Part shown: in pieces, positions 11,911 to 23,774 of the stretch
Position numbering within the stretch: position 1 is the first letter of the stretch
Layout: the number at the start of each line of letters is the position of its first letter
Assembly: GCA_002633005.1 (NCBI GenBank)
Contig: NMRA01000390.1
Location: 1-57,208 of the forward strand
DNA: 57,208 nucleotides
Source of the DNA: Phoronis australis
Lineage: Eukaryota; Phoronida; Phoronidae
Reading direction: 5' to 3'
The notes under the pieces: model-generated
Databases searched by the model: none
The model's input: the letters and a program-made list of their open reading frames with translations, nothing else
Told to the model about the DNA's origin: nothing
Translations under genes and position numbers: made by a program

Positions 11911-12174
11911 TGTACTATCAAGTAGATAAGGGTTTCTTGTTAGATAATGGTTAAATTAAACTGTATTACCTTAAATTGTACTGTCAAGTAGATAAGGGTT
12001 TCCTGTTAGATAATGGTTAAATTAAACTGTATTACATTAAATAGTACTGTCAAGTAGAGAAGGGTTTCTTGTTAGATAATGGTTAAGTTAAACTGTATTA
12101 CCTTAAATTGTACTATCAAGTAGATAAGGGTTCCTTGTTAGATGATGGTTAAATTAAACTGTATTACCTTAAAT
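11911..12174 (+). repeat. four-copy 66-bp tandem repeat at the start of LINE ORF2
   Basis: Units start at 11911, 11977, 12043 and 12109 and are nearly identical. Each contains ATGGTTAAATTAAACTGTAT (with a few changes), so each carries the ORF2 start codon and its first codons (MVKLNCITLN). Only the last unit leads into the rest of ORF2 (CRGLNN). Confidence 0.85.
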
Positions 12175-12968
12175 TGCAGGGGTTGAACAATCAAACAAAG
12201 AATCATCCACTGTTTGACTTCTTAAAAACAAAAAGATTGATGTAGCCTTCTTACAGGAAACCTGTAGTTTGGATGTGTCTTTATCTAAATGGTGTTTAGA
12301 ATGGGATGGTTACATTTTTGCTTCTCATAGTTCCCACATAGTAGGGGAGTTGCTATCCTCTGCTCCAGAGCCATAGATTTTAAATATATTGGCCAAGATC
12401 CAGCTGGTAAATATGTGTATGTGGAGGCCATTGTACACAATATCATAATTATTTTTCTTAAATATTTACTGTCCGAACGAAAATGTTGCTCAATTATCTT
12501 TTCTAGATCAAATAGATTCAGTTTTATCCAAATATGGAACAAGTAAAAATATCTTCTGTGCAGAGGATTTTAACTGTCCCTTGAAAACAAACAGGGTCTG
12601 AGGGGCACAAGCTCCAAGCAAGTTGTTATAGCCCGTACATGTATAAGTAGTTTATCTAAAAAGTATACTGTTTTTGACGTTCGGAGGTATCAACATCCTG
12701 GGAAGAAACAATTTACATGGCATGATAAGTATTTTAATTCCTTAAGTAGAATTGGTTACTGACTTCGTTGTTCCAAGTTTTTAAGGACCACATTAAAAGT
12801 GGTATTCTTAACTATTTTATATATTTTGACCATGCTGCTGTTTAAATCGCAATTACATTAAATGATCTTTGTGTCAGAGGCCCTGTTTTTTGGAAACTTG
12901 ATATCAGCCTTTTAGAAAATGATGTCTATGTATAGAATTTGAAAGAAGTTATTACAAAACTGGTGGAG

Positions 12969-13022
12969 GAATATGTAGACTTAGCCAATATGTAGACTTA
13001 ACCAATATGTAGACTTAACCAA
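12969..13022 (+). repeat. three-copy 17-bp tandem repeat inside the LINE
   Basis: AATATGTAGACTTAACC occurs three times in succession with one change. It is probably local slippage in the dead LINE. Confidence 0.7.
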
Positions 13023-15480
13023 TAAACATACCAAATGGGAAATGATAAACATGAAAATCAAGGAGCACACAGTGCTTTTTAAAAACAAAAATGACAACTC
13101 ATAAGAACAGAGAAGAACTCGTTAGTTTGGTAAATAATTTGACATTTGAATTACAAACGAGTAACTCAAACAATGAATCTATGGAAGGCATGAACGGAGC
13201 CAGAGCAGAATTAAAATTATTGCAGACCCTAAAAAGTAAAAGGAGAGATGATCAGAAGTAGAACTCAATTGATAGAAAATGCAGAAACTCAAAATATTAT
13301 TCTAACTTAGAAGAAAGAAACAACAAGAAAAATTTATTAAAGAGCTTAGAAATAATAATGGACGATTAATTAGATGTCAGGGCTTAATAAGAAGGAAATA
13401 TATGATTATTTCTCCAAGTTGTATAGCAATTTGGGAACAAACTTAAATTTTCTCAATCTGTTTGAATTGCCTGACACTATCACTTGTGATGCTAAAGACA
13501 ACTGCGAATTACAGTCATTAGATTTCTGGAGACCAATAACATTGTCAAATATTGATTACAATTTGTTTACCAAAGTTACGACGTCATGTATAAGTACCCG
13601 TATGCAGCATTTGATACATACTAATAAAAGACAGTGCTGTTAAAGGGAGATTTATTGGTTACAATATAAGAATATTAGAAGATGTTATTGCATACACAAA
13701 CTTTAATAAAGTTCAAGGTCATATCCTAGTTTTGGACTTCAAAAAATCGAATGGGAATTTATACATAAGCTTTTGCATGCCTTTAATTTTGGACCCAATT
13801 TAAAAAATTTCTTTAACATTCTCTATAACAACCTCACTTCATGTGTGACTAACAATGGCCTGTCCACTGACTACATGTATGTTAAGCTTAAAAGATGCGT
13901 CATGCAAGGAGACTCATTGTCAGATCAGTTATTTTGTTTATGTGTCGAAGTAATAAAGAATTGTATTAGAAATAATTATTTAATTAGAGGTATTGCAGTA
14001 CGCTGACGAAAGAACAATATTACTCCAAGAACAGACATCGGGTTTCAATTTATTAGATTTTCTTCAAAGTTTTGGGGCAGTGTCTGCATCAAAGATCAAT
14101 TCAAATAACTGTGAATGCAACGAAATTTTGTATCAGTTTAAATGGTCTGGAAAGCCAATCAAATGTTTAGGCAAATATTTTGGACACAATAAGGAAATAA
14201 AATCAATGCCCGTGATTATGATGACAAAATTAAAACTTTTCAAAAAACGTTACACATATGAAAAAGGGGAAATATTTCTTTAATTTGAAGAACTTAGGTG
14301 ATCATAATGTATGTTATGAATACCTTAGATATGCCTGCTAACAAAACACAGAAGATAAATAATATTACCCAGGGTTTCATCTGGCAAAATAGATCCCCAT
14401 GAGTTAGAAGAGATTTTGCTCTAAATAATAGGGAAAGTGGGGGCTTAGCTGTTCCAGATGTCAACATTTTGTATAAGTCCTTGTTATTTAAATGGAATAA
14501 ACGTTTTTAGAAGGAACAAAGTAAAGAACGGGATATATCACCTAAATGTGTTTAAAGAAAGTACCGAGGTTGTTTAATCTTAAAATTCAATTATGCTTAT
14601 AAAAGTTACTCATAGAAATTGTCAGTTTATTGCACTCTGATATGTTATGGTCCTGGGAGCATATAACAGACTACTTACATAAGAATTTTGGTTTGAAAAA
14701 TCGAGTTGTATGGAATAATATTTTGATAAATGGAAAAACTGTGTTCTACATCAGCTACATGTACATGTGTACTACAATCCTAGAATTGCTTTTATTTAGG
14801 ACTTACATGTGTCAAAAATAAATAGATATCTTGGGAGGTTTTGAAGGAAATCTATAAACTAAGCAATTGGATAAAGTGCGAAGCTCTGCCCAAGGCAATG
14901 AAAATTTCAGATAGCCCGGTTAATGATAGACCTAGCAGCATGCAGGACATTACACCGGATCAGATTGTTACGCAATGAACAAAAGATGTATTACTTTCCA
15001 GAGAGATATCAGTTCCTGATGCGGAACACAGTTTTTTAGCATTTTTGCCGACTAGCAAATTAAATAGATTTTATGTTGTGCCTTTTAAACTGTTGCTCCA
15101 CATTTATAAAAAAGTTTACACAAACTATACTTTAAAGAAGACTAAAGTAATCGAAAACGACAAATGCTCATTTTGTGGACTAAACAGAAACTTTTAATCC
15201 CGTTTTTTGGATTGTGAGCATGTACTTTCGTTTTGGAATGAATTGCCAACTTGGAGTTCAAACGTTATTGGAGCTAACGTTCACTGGCTGAAAAGCGTGT
15301 TCAGCTATTTGCATACTTTGGGGATCATTGTTTTGACATTAATCATTTATTAACTTTGTCTCAGTATTTAATATACACTTGTTCCAAGTCTTCGTGTATT
15401 CCTGTACTTAAGAGATTTTACCCAATTTTATTTGACATTGAAAAGACATGGAAAAGTATATAATCTTGAGAATCAACCCC

Positions 15481-16948
15481 TGACTTAGAAGGATTTTTGA
15501 AAACCTTATACATTCAGTATAAATTAGCGCAGAGCTGGAATGTGCAAATGTGAGAGTGAATGTGTTTTTGTTTTCGCGCGTTTTCTTTCCTTTCTTCTCT
15601 ATTCCATTGTTAATTTCGGTTTTTACAAATAAACTTATTGAAAAACAGAGTAATTTAATATTTGTATCTTTAGGGAACGAAGAATTTGATCTATAGACAG
15701 TTCTCCCCCATTCACCTAAATGTTCTCTATTAGAACAATCTCCCCAATTATTCTGAACTTTTGTTTTTTTGTGTTGGCAAGTAACAAACTTATTATACAC
15801 GTTGCGTGAAAGTACACAGCAAGTGATTTGTAGAAATTAAAAATTTCTTCCAGGTCCTCTCGTCAATCTTCTGAAACACGAAATTTTAAGGGATTTAATG
15901 AATGACTTCAGATGAACCATTTTGCACCCTCCCAGCGAAAAAAAAGTTTAAGTTCAATAAATTTTGTTTAGTTTTTTACTCCGGCTGGGATCGAAAATTT
16001 TCCGCTTTATCAGCCGCAGCCACAATCATTTAAAGTGGATTCTTCTCCCCAGTGGGAAATGTATGGAACATGATGTCCTTGTTCATCCATTGATACTTCA
16101 AAAGCTTTCCTTTCTTGCATGAGGCCTTAGTACATCCCGCCACACAGCAGAAGAAATTTGGAAAGGTTTTATCTGTTTATATCAGGTTGAAAGCTCCCGT
16201 TCGCATTACATGAACGCCTGTCCATCAAAGACCTGATCGCCGTCTAGCGTGGCTTTTTCAGAAATCAGCTAATTGATCATGTTCCGTTTAGCTCTGTCTC
16301 GGCTTTGGCTAATTTTCGGCTACGATGTAAGTGGTGTACAGATTGGCTCAGCAAGGAGTATTTCCGTTCATTAAAGAATCCACGAAATTGCTTTGTTAAC
16401 TCTTTTTATTCCATCTTTTCAGCATCATATTCCAATTATCTAGAATTAGCTGAAACAGAAGGTCTTGGATAACATGAATCAGAATACTTAATTAAAATAA
16501 TGCGATATCTGCAGCTTCCGATTATCAAATTTCCTGAATTACACATTGAAAGCATTATGCCTTCCGCGATTATACTCTTAGTTTTCGCCAAGTTAGACCA
16601 TAAAATGTGTCTCACGTATGCGTTTTCACGCCCAAAATTACATTAAAGTTCTTACATGAGTGAAGATCAATGGCGTGCCATGCACTGTGGTGGCCATTTT
16701 GGTAACATGCTTTCAAAATTGAAAATTTTTCTCGTACTCTTTTCGATGTCCTTCATTTAAGAACTGTAGTTAAAAGAGTATCGTTTGCGAGTACGCTTGG
16801 ACTAAAGTGGCTTACGTTACAATACGCTTTGTGATNAACCAAACATTCATAATCACGTTTGAACTTCATTCCACTTTGATTGTGCACATGTGTGTACGCA
16901 CAAGGACATAGCCCCAAGAAGGAAAATTCAGCAAGGATAATAGCTTAC
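15481..16948. other. non-coding, possibly the 3' intron of the FBXO16-like gene
   Basis: No gene was recognised. A possible minus-strand acceptor (GTGTTTCAG) near 15877 precedes a short frame (KIDERTWKK), but nothing links it firmly to FBXO16. One unresolved base (n) is at 16836. Confidence 0.3.
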
Positions 16949-19900
16949 AGATGGTCCATCCATGTGTAAAGTCCTTGTGCATGCAATGTAGTGCCTTTTC
17001 CAGGCACCGTACTCTGTATCGGTGGGAGAATAGGGCAGAGACCAGCCAAACTTCATGCACTTTGGCATCCAGAGCATGTCCTAAAACATTTTTTATTGTT
17101 CATAACTATTCAACTATTTACTGAATAGGCAAACATGTAACAAAGATGTAATACAGAAACAAAATCTTGCAATAACATGACATCTAAATATCTGTAACTA
17201 TTAATGGACTGACAAGACATTCAACTCATAAGCATGCAAAACTATATTTATTAACCAATAACAATGCCAGAGAATTGTTACTAAGCACCTGCAATTCATT
17301 TTCAAAATATTCTTTGTTTCTATTTTCATGAAAATATATTTAAGCTTTTTGAAATAATGAGCTAATTCAACTTCATAGTTGGAAATGGGTTCTGCATTCG
17401 ACGGGAAAAATAAGTCTTTTAGCTATAGTGACCTTGTAACACCAATTGTGAAAATGCAAAAGTGAGAAAAATAACAAACAATACAGATTAGTGTGCACAG
17501 TAAACAACTTGGAATTTTTTGTGTTTTGAACATAATGGTTTACCCACTCGTTGTTAACTAACCCCCACAACATCACACCAATATAACCCACAACATCACA
17601 CCAATGTAACCCACAACATCNCTCTTACTGTTTTATTTTTTTGCGGCAGTCAAGGGGGGGGCCGGGCCCCCCCCTAAATCCGCCTATGTAACCCACAACA
17701 TCACACCAATATAACCCACAACATCACACCAATATAACCCACATCACACCAATATAACCCACAACATCACACCAATAATTGCTATCACCCGCTCATCTTC
17801 AGAAAGCATGACCAGCACAAAATATTGATGGTAAAAGACACAAATTGACAAATTACAAAACACATGCCCTGAAAAATATATCAAAGCAAACGATAACATC
17901 CAATTCTTAAGAAAATGTTTCAGCGCACTGTTCTTGTTCAGTTTACAAGTCGACATTTCAACATATTAGTTACCTGTTCTGTTAAGAACCTCCAGTGCCA
18001 ACAGACTGTTGATGCCCTACAGAGACTACGAGCGTCCAGGAAAGAAAAGATATAGAGTGCAAGGAAGCGAGGTAAACAGGCGGTGAAGTCCATGTGGCGT
18101 ATTGGTATTCTTTCTTGGAACCAGTTTTGCATGAACAGCAGCTGAGTTCTTCTACATTTCTTCAAGATAGCATCTATGAACCGTTTACGTTGAGAGTCAT
18201 TCCAAAGATCAAACTACAAAAAAGATGGATTTCAGATGAAAATGTGATGTCGTATTAGCCCTAATAACTTGAGACCCGGTCTCCGAAACAGGTGAAATCG
18301 GAAGCTAAGATTCATCATATTTACGCCCTGTGACGTGTCTGTAACCAATGACAGACTAATTTCTACAAAATTGTGGTGCATTGCTATCAAACTTAATTGC
18401 TGTTAAATTATGATCATTTTACAGAAAATTTGCATAAATCTCAGGGCGAAAACTCGCCGACTGACTGCCTCTCAATCGTCGATATGGCAACTTGAATGCC
18501 TGAATAAAAATACAGTTTCAACTCAAGCAAATTACCTGAAATCCTCCTTAAGTTTTCCAGATAGCGTCCCTAAGATTTTTAAGTTCTCGTAAAGTTGGGA
18601 TTAACAACAGGTGAAGTGCAAATCTGTGCTAGATCGTGCCGTCTATGATCATAAGCCTACCCGGTAACACCAGAAAATAATCTCTGGACATGTTGTTGTC
18701 ACGTGCTTTAAAGTTCGTCTGCATGTGTGAGTAAGTGAGCGCATGCGTGTCACTAGAGTAAACGCAATCTAACGAGCTACATGTGCACTGTACACAAGCA
18801 GAAAGCAGAATGTCTTTCACTCAGCACTTGGCGGTCTCATCTGCTAAAAAACGTTCAACAATTGTCTCGGTAAGGCCCATATTAGTCGCCGTGTGGCTGG
18901 ATGTGTACGTGACTGTCTGACAGTGAAAGGATGAGTAATCAGTGACTGTCAGTAGTCATTTTATTGGATATATTTGGCTTTAAAAACACCAATTATGATT
19001 AATCAAACAATCCCTCTTAAAGATAACACAAAATTTTTCATGGTATTAGAAACTGTCGGAAATAAGTGCCAATATTTATTTCTTGCCGATGCTATACAAC
19101 CCGTTTTATGAATGGATAGTTTCTGACTGTCTTTGATGACAGCCAGTACATGTATGTAGCGCGCGCTTCCTGCACACACGTGCACTGGTCGAGTTTTTTT
19201 ATTAGTCTTCGATTCGCAGTTTTCACATGTACGAAGAAATTTGGATTCCTGTTGACGGCAGGAAATATCTACAATACAATCCCGTTGACAAGTACACTGT
19301 GTCTGTTCTTAAAGGCCAGACCGTGGTACGACACAATCCTCGCAAGATCAGCAAAACTTTTGTGTTCTTTCTGAGGCACGGCAGAAGTTTGAAGTGTAGA
19401 GTCACAGCTAAATACCGACATAGCGATGAGGCTCGTGGTCTACAAATTCCGCGCACAATGAATTTTTTTTTAGGTCTGTTGGATATTGAAGACTGTAGGT
19501 AAGGCATTTTTCGCACTGACACGTTCATGGACTGGGCGCTTATTTTAGCAAAGTCTGAAAACACGTGGGGGCGCTTCTAGCGGCATGGGCAGTTATTAGG
19601 GCGAATATGGTATGTGACATTTGGGTATGACATATAGTCATATAAAGCCTCTCAAATAGCTTGCCAATTAATTGTCTCTTGGCGAAATGGTTTAGACATT
19701 CGACTCTGCCACGCCACCAACCCGAGTTCAATACCCGCTGTCGGCATGTGGAATTCTCTACAAAAATATGTCAGAATGTCACATTTTTGTATGTACCATT
19801 TACTGGACTTTCAAATCTGTCTTATAAATGGCCGCTAAGCAAAGCAATTCTTACCCAGTTCATAATAAGTTCTCGTCTTTCCTTGTATATCTGAAATCAA

Positions 19901-21062
19901 AAAATCCTAATCAATTGAAAGTCTTTGCAATGTTACGATCTGACTAATCGCACAGTAAATGAAATTTGTACAAAATACTCCTTGAACCTTCATGGCATTG
20001 CAGATTCCATTTTGTTTCCTCACAATGTTCAGATAATTAGGCACGTATATGAGTTGACTTGCAGACCCTTTAGCGTTTGTGTAAAGCTATATAAATATAA
20101 TGTTAGTGTCTTTTGGAGGACCTATGATAGATATGATTTGGGGCCCCTTTCACTACACACTGTTTTCACGTACTAGTAAGGGTGTCCCTTAGCCAACAAC
20201 ATATTGTAACTTTGTATTTCGTCTGTAACAGGGCAGTATCTACGACCTAGGTGCCCCGACTTTACAAGCTCTGTGCACACAGTAGATGAAAACTACTAGG
20301 AATTGGTGAATAATAGATAGGTTTATATTAGGAATATTATATATAAGTACAAAGTGTCACACTTACAATCACTCTAGTTGATATCTACATGAGCTAGTAT
20401 GCGGGTCTATCTCAACGTTGTTATTTTTCTGAGGATTACAATACTCCGGCAGACCAGTCAGAAAGAAATGGGGGCAATTTAGTTATTGTTTCAAAATATG
20501 CACAGCAATCAAGCTCAGAAAGAGCCCAAGAATTGCTGGGGACTAAATTATAGGAAATCAAGTATGGGAGATTAGCGGGAAAGCTGCACAAATTGGGAAT
20601 TGGTATGAGTTATGGAGTGGATGTTAACTCTGCGATTCGACTCTCAATTTCAACCGACGAGACATGATCTGAAGGGGCGAGAACCACATTCCTAGAATCT
20701 GGCAAAATATGGTCACGTCCAGAGGAACACAGTGACAGTGTCTATTGTAGTGATCAGTCACTCGCTTATGACTTTTTTATGTCGCCTAGTAATATTAGTA
20801 GATGAACTCACCCTGGCAACAGTGCACTTATCACTATGATATGGAAATGAAATACCTGCTCATTCGACGGCTTATTGACCATAGGAGTCCAATTACTGGC
20901 ATAGGTTTTAAAGTTGCGAGACTGGAATTGAGTGGAAGGCGAGCTTTTCTCACGCCGTCTCTGCGTGATAGTACCGAGCACTTTATCATCGTTTTCAGTG
21001 ATTTTCATCCTGCGACCCTTGTCCCTTCCTGGGGGAGCTGAGTTTGGACGGGACACTGACAT
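16949..21062 (-). CDS. FBXO16: FBXO16-like F-box protein, 5' four exons (3' end not found)
   Basis: Exons 21062-20856, 19890-19855, 18213-17974 and 17080-16949 are all phase 0 with GT/AG junctions, giving 205 residues. Exon 1 carries the family's [13 protein letters not shown] motif. The 12-codon micro-exon reads [12 protein letters not shown]. Exon 3 starts [12 protein letters not shown] and carries the F-box from about residue 128 ([20 protein letters not shown], then WHW). Exon 4 has [10 protein letters not shown] and [13 protein letters not shown]. These match the order in vertebrate FBXO16. The F-box would recruit a target to an SCF ubiquitin ligase through SKP1; the target is unknown. 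The C-terminal exons should lie below 16949 but were not recognised, so the gene may continue across the LINE or be truncated. Confidence 0.82.
17565..17785 (+). repeat. 22-23-bp minisatellite interrupted by a GC-rich fragment
   Basis: The unit AACATCACACCAATATAACC(CAC) occurs about eight times. The array is broken at about 17621-17687 by a segment with a G-run, GGCCGGGCC and a C-run, ending CTAAATCCGCCTATG. That terminus resembles the inverted-repeat elements elsewhere in the window. The array lies in the intron between FBXO16-like exons 3 and 4. Confidence 0.75.
18214..19190. other. FBXO16-like intron, nothing recognised
   Basis: This is intronic relative to the minus-strand gene. Short ORFs only, with no domains. 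Confidence 0.4.
19197..19502 (+). pseudogene. HIRAN-like repeat-associated ORF fragment
   Basis: The open frame after a stop near 19201 reads [17 protein letters not shown], then [20 protein letters not shown], then [18 protein letters not shown] and LQIP. The order matches the HIRAN-like proteins that are highly repeated in cnidarian and other invertebrate genomes, which have the pattern F-H-x-Y-x-x-I-W, V-A-V-L-K, V-G-H-x-P-R and L-x-x-G-G-x-I-x-C-x-V-T. Here the usual GH is RH and the RE-x-x-N-x-x-D segment is eroded. It is 92 residues and lacks the rest of the usual protein. It lies antisense in an FBXO16-like intron and is probably a mobile-element relic. The minus-strand ORF over the same bases is a shadow. 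Confidence 0.6.
19674..19760 (+). repeat. tRNA-like SINE head
   Basis: TGGCGAAATGGTTTAGACAT resembles a tRNA A-box arm, and GAGTTCAATACCC about 45 bases later resembles the B box. The arms do not form a clean cloverleaf, so this is a tRNA-derived repeat or pseudogene rather than a functional tRNA. It sits about 95 bp from the FBXO16-like micro-exon. Confidence 0.45.
19891..20855. other. FBXO16-like intron 1, nothing recognised
   Basis: AT-rich and stop-rich, with no repeats or RNA genes seen. Confidence 0.4.
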
Positions 21063-21727
21063 CGTCAACTTTTATCGCATCACTTGTGGCTTCCTACAGA
21101 CTATACCGCACCTAGGCAACACGCAGCCCCTCGCTGGGCATCCAAGGCGATGTAATTGCATGTTTTTGCACAGCCACAGCTCTCCATTTTGAAAACATGC
21201 CGTATACGCATGCGTTTACACGCTGTAACGACGACAACAGCCAAAAGATGGCCCTCAACACAGTTACCGCAAAACCTCTAATACCCAACGATTATTAAGT
21301 TATTTATCTTTGGGAAAATTTCACAACGAACGCTTCGAATAAGGACAGTCGTTATTTTTTTATAGTGTATTCTACTCATTAGTTATGACTACAACTGTAA
21401 GTACTGTCAAAGATAATAAAAAACATTGCTTTTAGCTGAAACTGAACCACGGGGCCGATATCACTATGACACTGCCGAGGGGGCCGGCGCAGACGGCGGA
21501 GCTCAGTACGGAGGCCGGCCCACTCAGTTCTGCTATGAATAGTGAAAAAAAGCCTCTACTTTCAATACCAAAACTAAAAATATACACTCATTTCAGTAGT
21601 GCGGTTCAAAAGTGACCATTTCAACTATACTTAGACAATCGACGAACCCGCTCAGAAGGGCCCTGTTGTCTCGCGGCCGGCCGGGCTCCGAGGCTCGAGC
21701 GCCGGGCCGGGAACTGGCCTACATCAT

Positions 21728-21768
21728 TGGGCCAATACAGAAGACATTTCAGGGCCAGTATTGGCCCA
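21728..21768. repeat. 11-bp perfect inverted repeat (hairpin)
   Basis: TGGGCCAATAC and GTATTGGCCCA are exact inverse complements separated by 19 bases, within a GC-rich patch. It may be a MITE remnant or a regulatory palindrome. Confidence 0.6.
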
Positions 21769-22117
21769 GTACCTGCATGTTTACTGGGATCTAGTGGCCA
21801 TTTTAATGCACAAGTAAACAACCCTAAAAGCACACCATTTGCGATGCATTCGTGGTCGTATTTCAATGCTCTGCGTTGCTCTTGTCTTCATAAACGCAAC
21901 AGTCAGCTAGCAAGTTTTGTAAAGCGCATATGTTACCTCACCCTTTTGAGATTAGGTATGTGTTGTGCTGGCTCGGGCGCATATAACAATTCTCTTGGTT
22001 TAAAATAAAGAACAGCAGTGAGCGAATTTTAATTTCGATTTTGAAATATAATCCAAGGAACTATCAGCATATTACTGTTTGGTTATAATGGAACACTGTA
22101 TTTTCCTTCTTCAGTAG

Positions 22118-22196
22118 TTGACGTACAAGGAGTACAGGAAGCGACGGAGCTGAGTGACATGAGCAGTATCAAAGAAGTTCTAGCTCGACGATTGGG
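22118..22196 (+). CDS. possible isolated exon, unidentified
   Basis: A strong acceptor tract (TTTTCCTTCTTCAG) is followed by about 27 open codons (VDVQGVQEATELSDMSS, then IKEVLARRLG) and a donor G|GTAATG. No neighbouring exon was found on this strand. It could be part of an overlapping gene or a relic. Confidence 0.25.
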
Positions 22197-23028
22197 TAAT
22201 GGTCGCTGACGTCTTTAGCCTGAAATGAACAATTTGTCATAATTTTCGCATCTGCAGCTGTATATACTACGCCCCTCGCAAGATCACAGTTTGCAAGTCT
22301 ATTCCAATTCACTTGACTAGACATCAGGTGGACGGATTCAACTACCGCTGTGCCTTCTAGTGGTCATTTTTTTATGCCTGCCTCTGTATATTTGGAGTTC
22401 TTTTGTAGATTTTCATGGAATTTGACGGACAGTTTTCAAATGAGGGAGAGACGACGACGCTTTCCCAATTTTGGACGAAATTGGCGTATTCTGCACCATT
22501 AGAAGCAAAACATTTGCGTTGCTGTCGTGGGCGTATTGCAACGCTCCGCGTTGCTCTCGTTTACTAGCAAGCCGGGCTTGCGGGCAAGATTTAGTTAACT
22601 TCAGTTACGTGAAGGATCGCACAGAGGCAACCTGCCACACAGACATCATTCTACACCGTGCAATAATTAAAAGTAAAAAATAGACAGTAATACATGTAGT
22701 TGCATGAATAAATTCTCAAGTTCATGTCTGTAGTGACTTCCTTATTAGGGAAGACGCTGAATGCGTCGACAAACCGATATGGTTAATTCACGTGGTGAAC
22801 ATGACCTTTAAAGGAGAATCCTTCATCACAATTGGTTTTATTCACATTCTGTTAGGCACAGCTTCTATTATGAGTCAGTGATGCTGGAAACTATTTTCTA
22901 ATGAAGCGTCGAGCTCAAGCCTTGGGACTTAGTTGACCACAAAAGCATTATTACTTGACCAGTTTTGAAAATTCAAGAACCCATTACAGTGGCGGATCTA
23001 CGGGGGGGTTCAGGGGGTTTAAACCTCC

Positions 23029-23774
23029 NNNNNNNNNNNNNNNNNNNNNNNNNNNNNNNNNNNNNNNNNNNNNNNNNNNNNNNNNNNNNNNNNNNNNNNN
23101 NNNNNNNNNNNNNNNNNNNNNNNNNNNNNNNNNNNNNNNNNNNNNNNNNNNNNNNNNNNNNNNNNNNNNNNNNNNNNNNNNNNNNNNNNNNNNNNNNNNN
23201 NNNNNNNNNNNNNNNNNNNNNNNNNNNNNNNNNNNNNNNNNNNNNNNNNNNNNNNNNNNNNNNNNNNNNNNNNNNNNNNNNNNNNNNNNNNNNNNNNNNN
23301 NNNNNNNNNNNNNNNNNNNNNNNNNNNNNNNNNNNNNNNNNNNNNNNNNNNNNNNNNNNNNNNNNNNNNNNNNNNNNNNNNNNNNNNNNNNNNNNNNNNN
23401 NNNNNNNNNNNNNNNNNNNNNNNNNNNNNNNNNNNNNNNNNNNNNNNNNNNNNNNNNNNNNNNNNNNNNNNNNNNNNNNNNNNNNNNNNNNNNNNNNNNN
23501 NNNNNNNNNNNNNNNNNNNNNNNNNNNNNNNNNNNNNNNNNNNNNNNNNNNNNNNNNNNNNNNNNNNNNNNNNNNNNNNNNNNNNNNNNNNNNNNNNNNN
23601 NNNNNNNNNNNNNNNNNNNNNNNNNNNNNNNNNNNNNNNNNNNNNNNNNNNNNNNNNNNNNNNNNNNNNNNNNNNNNNNNNNNNNNNNNNNNNNNNNNNN
23701 NNNNNNNNNNNNNNNNNNNNNNNNNNNNNNNNNNNNNNNNNNNNNNNNNNNNNNNNNNNNNNNNNNNNNNNNNN
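23029..23774. other. assembly gap (N run)
   Basis: 746 undetermined bases. ORFs reported across this gap are artefacts. Confidence 0.98.

Larger units (their letters stand above)
11281..15480 (+). mobile_element. decayed L1/Tx1-like LINE
   Basis: An ORF1 remnant at 11281-11640 shows a coiled-coil region followed by NQYSRRNSIRTHGVKQ and DRAHRS, typical of L1-clade ORF1. ORF2 starts near 12145 with MVKLNCITLNCRGLNN and FLQET, the apurinic-type endonuclease. Later EN pieces include YVYVEAI and DFNCPL. RT pieces follow: RPITLSNIDYN near 13530, MQGDSLS near 13900 and a YADE box near 13995 in place of YADD. Thumb and C-terminal pieces include RDFALNNRESGGLAVPDV near 14410 and the zinc-knuckle-like KCSFCGLN near 15165, then CEHVLSFWNELP. 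Many stops and frameshifts make it inactive. Confidence 0.8.
21063..22986. other. region between FBXO16-like and DNase-like genes
   Basis: It should hold the FBXO16-like promoter and 5' UTR and perhaps the missing last DNase exon; neither was found. It contains a GC-rich patch (21655-21720) and a hairpin at 21728-21768. A diverged direct repeat is present near 21850-21890 and 22513-22565 (shared core CGTTGCTCT). A possible plus-strand exon lies at 22118-22196. Confidence 0.35.

Noticed and set aside
15408-15800. 130-codon minus ORF
   Set aside because: It covers the AT-rich tail of the dead LINE and has no domain or splice support.
19223-19564. 113-codon minus-strand ORF
   Set aside because: It is the shadow of the plus-strand HIRAN-like frame, which carries the recognisable motifs.
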